Origin: Chaetorhynchus papuensis
Lineage: Eukaryota > Chordata > Aves > Passeriformes > Rhipiduridae
Length of the DNA stretch: 64,000 nucleotides
NCBI GenBank assembly: GCA_013396525.1
Contig: VWYX01000403.1
Span: 600,378-664,377, forward strand
Direction: 5' to 3'
Shown: piece after piece, positions 60,801 to 64,000 of the stretch
Layout of the letters: each line of letters begins with the position of its first letter
Position numbering within the stretch: position 1 is the stretch's first letter
Translations under genes and position numbers: made by a program
Notes under the pieces: model-generated
Database searches by the model: none
Told to the model about the DNA's origin: nothing
Seen by the model: the letters and a program-made list of their open reading frames with translations, nothing else

Positions 60801-63724
60801 TAGTTCTTGTTTGAAAACTGACAATTACTTCTTTCTGAAATAATTAAAAAGTTAAATATAAATCCTCTTAATAAAAGAAACCCATGAGAGAGGCAATATA
60901 AACATGAAGGATTAGGAATCTAATTTTTAGCATCCCAAATTGACATTATAGAAGATCAGGAGTCTACATGACTCCACAGAAGCAGAAAAAAATATTAAGC
61001 AAAATCTAATTGTGAGAAAGGTTAAAGCTGGATAAATTCTGTGTTTTCAAAAGTAATCTGAGCTACTCAAGAATATAAGAGCCATTGCAATTGTTTTCTT
61101 ACCTGGAAATCAGATTCATTAAAATCGTATGGTACATTCCAGCCAACCTTCCCAAACTTCCTTCTCTCCTGAACCACAGCATGGAAAAATGCCAAGACGT
61201 AGACTAAGGATTTAAAGGCAGGATGTGGGCACTGCTCTAAGGCTTCCTGGGGAATTTTGAAGTAGGTGGCTCTCATATTCAGTTTCAGACCATTAGGTGG
61301 TTCTGTAACAACCTATCAAAATAATTAGGGAAGCCATTAATTACTGGATAACTTGAGGAAAATAAGTTATAAATATATCACATTAACATAACCTATACAA
61401 TGCAAGCTTGACATTTTAAGTAGTTTTCCAAATGCCTATCAAATATGGATTTTTTTCTTAAGTAAAGACATGAAACAGACCTTCTAAGTTTATCAAGGTA
61501 AACACACATATGCAAAGAGAACTTGATATTATTTTAGAATTAGTCATGTTATTGACAAGACATTAATATTTCTCATACTTGAAGATCTGATTTACTGAAA
61601 TACCAGTACTTTACACATTTTAGTGTGCCCTATATCCCTACAGTAAGATGGTTTAACAGTGTGGCTTTACTGCTGATCAAACTGCCAGAGCTGCTTCCTG
61701 GCAGCATTTTCAAAGGGCTCTAAAACCTCAGTTCTCACTGCTCCTGGCAAGACCCACAAAGTGCAGATCTGCAGCCTTAAAGATCTGTTCAGGCTCCCTT
61801 CCCACTGCAGGATGAGTGTGAGAACAGCCCAGAGCTGCCACTGCCACTGAGCTGCTGCTTTCCAATCTGTGAAATGAAATAACGATGTTTACAGGACAGG
61901 CAGCCACAGAAAAGAACATTAGGGCAGAATCATGGCTTGTGCCTTCAAAATAATCAGCTCAGCTTTTAGTGATAAACGCTGCAGCCTGAAGTAGCAGCTG
62001 GAAACCATTATCCTATTCCAATGTCTGCTCCACTGGCACTGCCAGGCTGCCACAGGCCTTGGTTCTGCACTGCAGCATCAGGGCTGACAGGACTATTTCT
62101 GTCTCCAGATACTCCTCACTTGTGGCAGCATTTAAATCTAAAGACCATTTGTCATATTTCCAGGTTTACTCATAAAGCTCTGCTTTGAAATAACTGCTGA
62201 ACAGTTTTCACCCAAAGGAAACATCCCAGTAAGATAAGCAGGATGATGAAAAAAGGATTTGGCTTAACATAGACAAAAAGCAAGCTCGTAAGCCTGGGTC
62301 AGTGTGCTGCACTCAGGTCAGGCTCCTCCCAGAGCCAGCCTGTTCTGCTGAGTACCCGTGCCAGGACATGCCCTCCTGGCTGGGCTTTCCCCACCTTTAA
62401 GGACTTCTGCAGGATTCCAACTGGGAAGCCCTTAGTTGGGTCAGTGGTCAGCCAGAGGCGAAAGTCTGGGTCAGGCTCTGTAATTTTCTCCAGGGCCTTT
62501 TCCAGATGGACGAGCCACTTCACCAAGAGGTGACAGTTCTGCAACATGAGCCACTGTCCATGAACCACTGCTTCCTCCAGCATCTGCAAAGCGATCTGAG
62601 GAGAGGGGGAGAACCATCTGTGAGTAACTCTCCCTTTACCCTGACAACAAACTGCCTCTGATGGGCTCGTGCAGTGAGTTTTCCTGCTAGGAAAGTGCTG
62701 GTCTAAGTGAGTCTGACAGGAGTTCTCCCATGGGCTGAAATCACGGTAAATTCAGTCAGCTGTTAAGCTTTGGCCATCCTGCCTTAGTGTCCAGAGCAAC
62801 AAGGAAAGTCACAGGAAAGGCAGGAAAAGAGGCAGAACTTTCTGGTAGCAAACACTGTAACTTCCAACCACCTCGTGTCCACAGTAACATCTTCATCTCA
62901 ACTATTTTATAACAGCCAAAAATCTGATTCTGAATCTACCCTCACCCAAACCAGAACAGCAGCCAGTCAGCCAAATGGCCCCTTTCATGTTCAGTAAAAT
63001 GCTATTCCCAGACTGACAAATCTATGTCAGAACCATGAGGTAACTCCTTTTAAAATGGAAAGAAAATTTGATCAGTCCCAGAGCATTAGGAGCATGGCTT
63101 GCAATTCACACACACTGCACACAGCACATCCCCACCCTCCCATCCAAGTTACCTCTTCTTGGCCTTGTCCCATGGCCAGGAATTTGAGTCTATCTGCTTT
63201 AAATTCTGTCCTCTCAGCCAGTTTCATGAGGTCACTGACAGGATCAGAGCCAGGACTTAGGATAAAAACCACAGGTGAGAAAGGCGTGCTCTGCTGCAGG
63301 ATGTCATCGAAGCTGATCACGGGGGGCTGCACATACCTGGCAGAGGGAGAAGCCCAATAATTTGGCTGATTTGCACAGAGCAGCTGCCATGTGTGAACAG
63401 AGCCCTGTACACGAAGGGCAAAGCTCACCACAGGCTGCACATGGAAATCATTCAGACACGACCCCTGCTCTGCTCTTTAGGCAAATTAGAGAACCATTGA
63501 CACAGCTGGTTACAGCTCCAGCTCTGTGTGAGTGCTGTGGCTGGGATGGGAGACAGGAGGGTCACTCACGTCTCGCCCATTGTCACTGTCACATAGTCGG
63601 TCACTGCCCGGTACATCCGGTCCACCCGGAAGCAGCGCAGCAGGAGCAGCTTCTGGAAGTCTGTGACATTGCCCTCATAGTGCATTGGCAATGGGATCTG
63701 CTCCAGAGCATCTGTGTCATACCA
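56370..63724 (-). CDS. DNAH10: DNAH10 C-terminal part, axonemal dynein heavy chain 10
   Basis: Twelve exons join without a phase break into the last 667 residues of a protein of about 4,500; the 5' part lies beyond base 64,000. DNAH10 is a heavy chain of the inner-arm I1/f dynein, an ATP-driven minus-end motor that shapes ciliary and sperm-tail beating. Visible in order (fragment numbering): the D6/AAA6 region with FILSPGSDP (76-84) and WLMLQNCHL (128-136), the AAA lid region (about 181-340) with FKSLVYVLAFFHAVVQERRK and MYGGRAIDSFDRR, then the dynein C-terminal domain with EIGYY, SPTTVVLLQELERFNKL, IWRRLAPDTLK, VMWLSGLHIPESYLTAL, SGLFLEGADWD and the ending GVCLTLNSD. No frameshift, stop or missing splice site was seen, so the gene appears intact. 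Paralogues DNAH2/5/9 are similar, but the ending and the position beside CCDC92 point to DNAH10. Confidence 0.97.
56947..57092 (-). CDS. DNAH10: DNAH10 penultimate exon
   Basis: 146 bases, starting at phase 1 and ending at phase 0. Acceptor CTTCACAG, donor CCAG|GTACAG. It encodes GCYVSGLFLEGADWD and ELPILTIIPTEAHRLRLQ, the beta-barrel part of the C-terminal domain. Confidence 0.97.
57093..58082 (-). other. DNAH10: DNAH10 intron with microsatellite
   Basis: 990-base intron between the last two C-terminal-domain segments. Its only notable content is the compound TA/CA microsatellite. No exon or transposon is recognisable in the rest. Confidence 0.8.
57743..57812. repeat. Compound (TA)n/(CA)n microsatellite
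   Basis: About 70 bases of alternating TA with interspersed CA steps, including an uninterrupted (TA)11-type core (about 57,775-57,798) and a CACACACACA run after it. It is partly self-complementary, so it can form cruciforms. Likely length-polymorphic. Confidence 0.95.
58083..58263 (-). CDS. DNAH10: DNAH10 exon (third from last)
   Basis: 181 bases, phase 0 to phase 1, acceptor GGATGCAG, donor CAGG|GTAGGT. It encodes VNDGEPDVMWLSGLHIPESY, then the LTALVQATCRKNRWPLD motif typical of dynein C-terminal domains, and ends EAPLQ plus one base. Confidence 0.97.
58475..58642 (-). CDS. DNAH10: DNAH10 exon (fourth from last)
   Basis: 168 bases, phase 0 to phase 0, acceptor CGTTCCAG, donor ATGG|GTAAGC. 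It encodes ALAGEVGMSSELDDVAQALF and IWRRLAPDTLKTLGNW. The exon was chosen over a longer read-through frame because the join YTKW|VNDGEPDVMW restores the dynein pattern. Confidence 0.97.
58717..58928 (-). CDS. DNAH10: DNAH10 exon (fifth from last)
   Basis: 212 bases, phase 1 to phase 0, acceptor GGTTTCAG, donor ACGT|GTAAGT. It encodes GETGAGISRDEYIANVAKDI and SPTTVVLLQELERFNKLIVR, ending SLAELQR. This is the start of the dynein C-terminal domain helices. Confidence 0.97.
59269..59400 (-). CDS. DNAH10: DNAH10 exon (sixth from last)
   Basis: 132 bases, phase 1 to phase 1, acceptor TATTCCAG, donor ACTG|GTGAGT. It encodes EAIEALPLSNTPEVLGLHAN and AEIGYYMQAVRDMWAHLLEL, with the HxNAEI(G/T)YY signature of dynein heavy chains. 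It is CpG-rich for an internal exon. Confidence 0.97.
59817..59988 (-). CDS. DNAH10: DNAH10 exon (seventh from last)
   Basis: 172 bases, phase 0 to phase 1, acceptor TTTCTAG, donor GTTG|GTAAGA. It encodes VMYGGRAIDSFDRRILTVYM and the linker FHFYKSDTIDYKIPAGKGKD. YGGR(I/A)xDxxDRR is a hallmark of the dynein AAA6 lid region. Confidence 0.97.
59989..60628 (-). other. DNAH10: DNAH10 intron
   Basis: 640-base intron. Frames in it (60,114-60,488) are incidental. Around 60,498-60,550 there is a weak resemblance to MIR sequence, not strong enough to annotate as a repeat. Confidence 0.7.
60629..60724 (-). CDS. DNAH10: DNAH10 exon (eighth from last)
   Basis: 96 bases (32 codons), phase 0 to phase 0, acceptor TTCATTAG, donor GGAG|GTGAGT. 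It encodes VCMEILNTYLTKAFEQKDDQ and IPWSSLKYLIGE, followed in the next exon by VMYGGR. No initiator Met frame spans it, so it is easily missed. Confidence 0.96.
61103..61312 (-). CDS. DNAH10: DNAH10 exon (ninth from last)
   Basis: 210 bases, phase 0 to phase 0, acceptor TTTGATAG, donor CCAG|GTAAGA. It encodes VVTEPPNGLKLNMRATYFKI, then FKSLVYVLAFFHAVVQERRK and FGKVGWNVPYDFNESDFQ, the most conserved stretch of the dynein AAA6/lid. Confidence 0.97.
61313..62394 (-). other. DNAH10: DNAH10 intron
   Basis: 1,082-base AT-rich intron with no recognised element. Confidence 0.8.
62395..62595 (-). CDS. DNAH10: DNAH10 exon (tenth from last)
   Basis: 201 bases, phase 0 to phase 0, acceptor CTCCTCAG, donor AAAG|GTGGGG. 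It encodes IALQMLEEAVVHGQWLMLQN, CHLLVKWL and FRLWLTTDPTKGFPVGILQK: the LQNCHL and FR(L/I)WLT motifs of the D6 region. Confidence 0.97.
62596..63152 (-). other. DNAH10: DNAH10 intron
   Basis: 557-base intron with no recognised repeat or exon. Confidence 0.8.
63153..63336 (-). CDS. DNAH10: DNAH10 exon (eleventh from last)
   Basis: 184 bases, starting at phase 2 and ending at phase 0, acceptor TCTGCCAG, donor AGAG|GTAACT. It encodes YVQPPVISFDDILQQSTPFS, then VVFILSPGSDPVSDLMKLA and LKFLAMGQGQEE. FILSPGSDP and the GQGQ turn mark the beginning of the AAA6 P-loop-derived core. Confidence 0.97.
63570..63724 (-). CDS. DNAH10: DNAH10 exon (twelfth from last, first in window)
   Basis: 155 bases, phase 0 to phase 2, acceptor CCTGCCAG, donor AGAC|GTGAGT. 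It encodes WYDTDALEQIPLPMHYEGNV, then TDFQKLLLLRCFRVDRMYRA and VTDYVTVTMGE plus two bases (Thr codon completed by the next exon). LLL(L/I)R...RPDR-type sequence is typical just before AAA6. Confidence 0.95.
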
Positions 63725-64000
63725 CTGGCAGGAAAAGACAGCACACAATGCAAATGAATCCAATGGCTCTGTCAGGGAAATTACTAGGAAAGAGAAAACC
63801 AATTTGATGAATGAGGGGCCAAAGACACAACAAAAACAAAGGTGGTCAATCAGCTGCAAGTAAATATTAAAAGTTCAGGTCAATGTAAAAAATCTAACCT
63901 TTTCAGTATAAAGTATTCAAGTCCAGAAACACATTTGTACTTTCGTTTTATGTCAACTAATTCTCTTAAGATATAGGAAATAGCATCCCCAAGCAAAAAG
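63725..64000 (-). other. DNAH10: DNAH10 intron cut by window end
   Basis: AT-rich intron leading to upstream exons outside the window. No further DNAH10 exon is visible before base 64,000. Confidence 0.75.

Noticed and set aside
1..64000. tRNA, rRNA, CRISPR array, prokaryotic operon or phage-like system
   Set aside because: No cloverleaf with A/B boxes, no spaced direct-repeat array and no intronless operon-like coding density; the window is vertebrate genomic DNA.

Overview
This window is vertebrate nuclear DNA, most likely from a bird and probably a songbird. The evidence is: split genes with GT-AG introns, a large unmethylated-type CpG island, a decayed CR1-family LINE fragment, an LTR of a type I recognise from passerine genomes, and a GC-rich 11-bp minisatellite typical of avian microchromosomes. 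Two protein-coding genes can be placed exon by exon, and they sit in the order and orientation of the conserved vertebrate CCDC92-DNAH10 locus (human 12q24.31).

Layout. Bases 1 to about 40,000 are a gene-poor stretch. I found no multi-exon protein gene there, only a possible orphan exon (3,810-3,873), an old CR1 fragment (about 20,460-20,830), a perfect 20-bp tandem duplication (30,310-30,349), an 11-bp minisatellite (32,498-32,777) beside a small CpG-rich patch with a near-consensus CTCF motif (32,834-32,848), and a second exon-like segment (39,123-39,192). A solo LTR with its own TATA box (about 40,085-40,496) abuts a CpG island (about 40,430-41,590) that is the likely CCDC92 promoter. That island carries a near-perfect RFX X-box.

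CCDC92 runs on the + strand. It has a noncoding first exon in the island, a first intron of about 11.4 kb, and three coding exons (52,287-52,416, 52,750-52,791, 53,407-54,182) giving 315 residues. Its 3'UTR reaches about 56,085. An assembly gap of 65 Ns lies in the last intron. DNAH10 runs on the - strand, tail to tail with CCDC92, and the predicted polyA sites are only about 100 bp apart. The window holds its last twelve coding exons (63,724 down to 56,370). All are in phase and encode the C-terminal 667 residues of an inner-arm axonemal dynein heavy chain, and the rest of the gene continues beyond base 64,000.

Both genes belong to cilium biology: CCDC92 is a centriole or ciliary-base coiled-coil protein and DNAH10 is an axonemal motor. 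An X-box in the CCDC92 promoter fits that theme. I saw no bacterial-type system, CRISPR array, tRNA or rRNA gene. The most interesting points are the LTR abutting the CCDC92 promoter, the X-box, the CTCF-like site beside the minisatellite, and the two unexplained exon-like segments.
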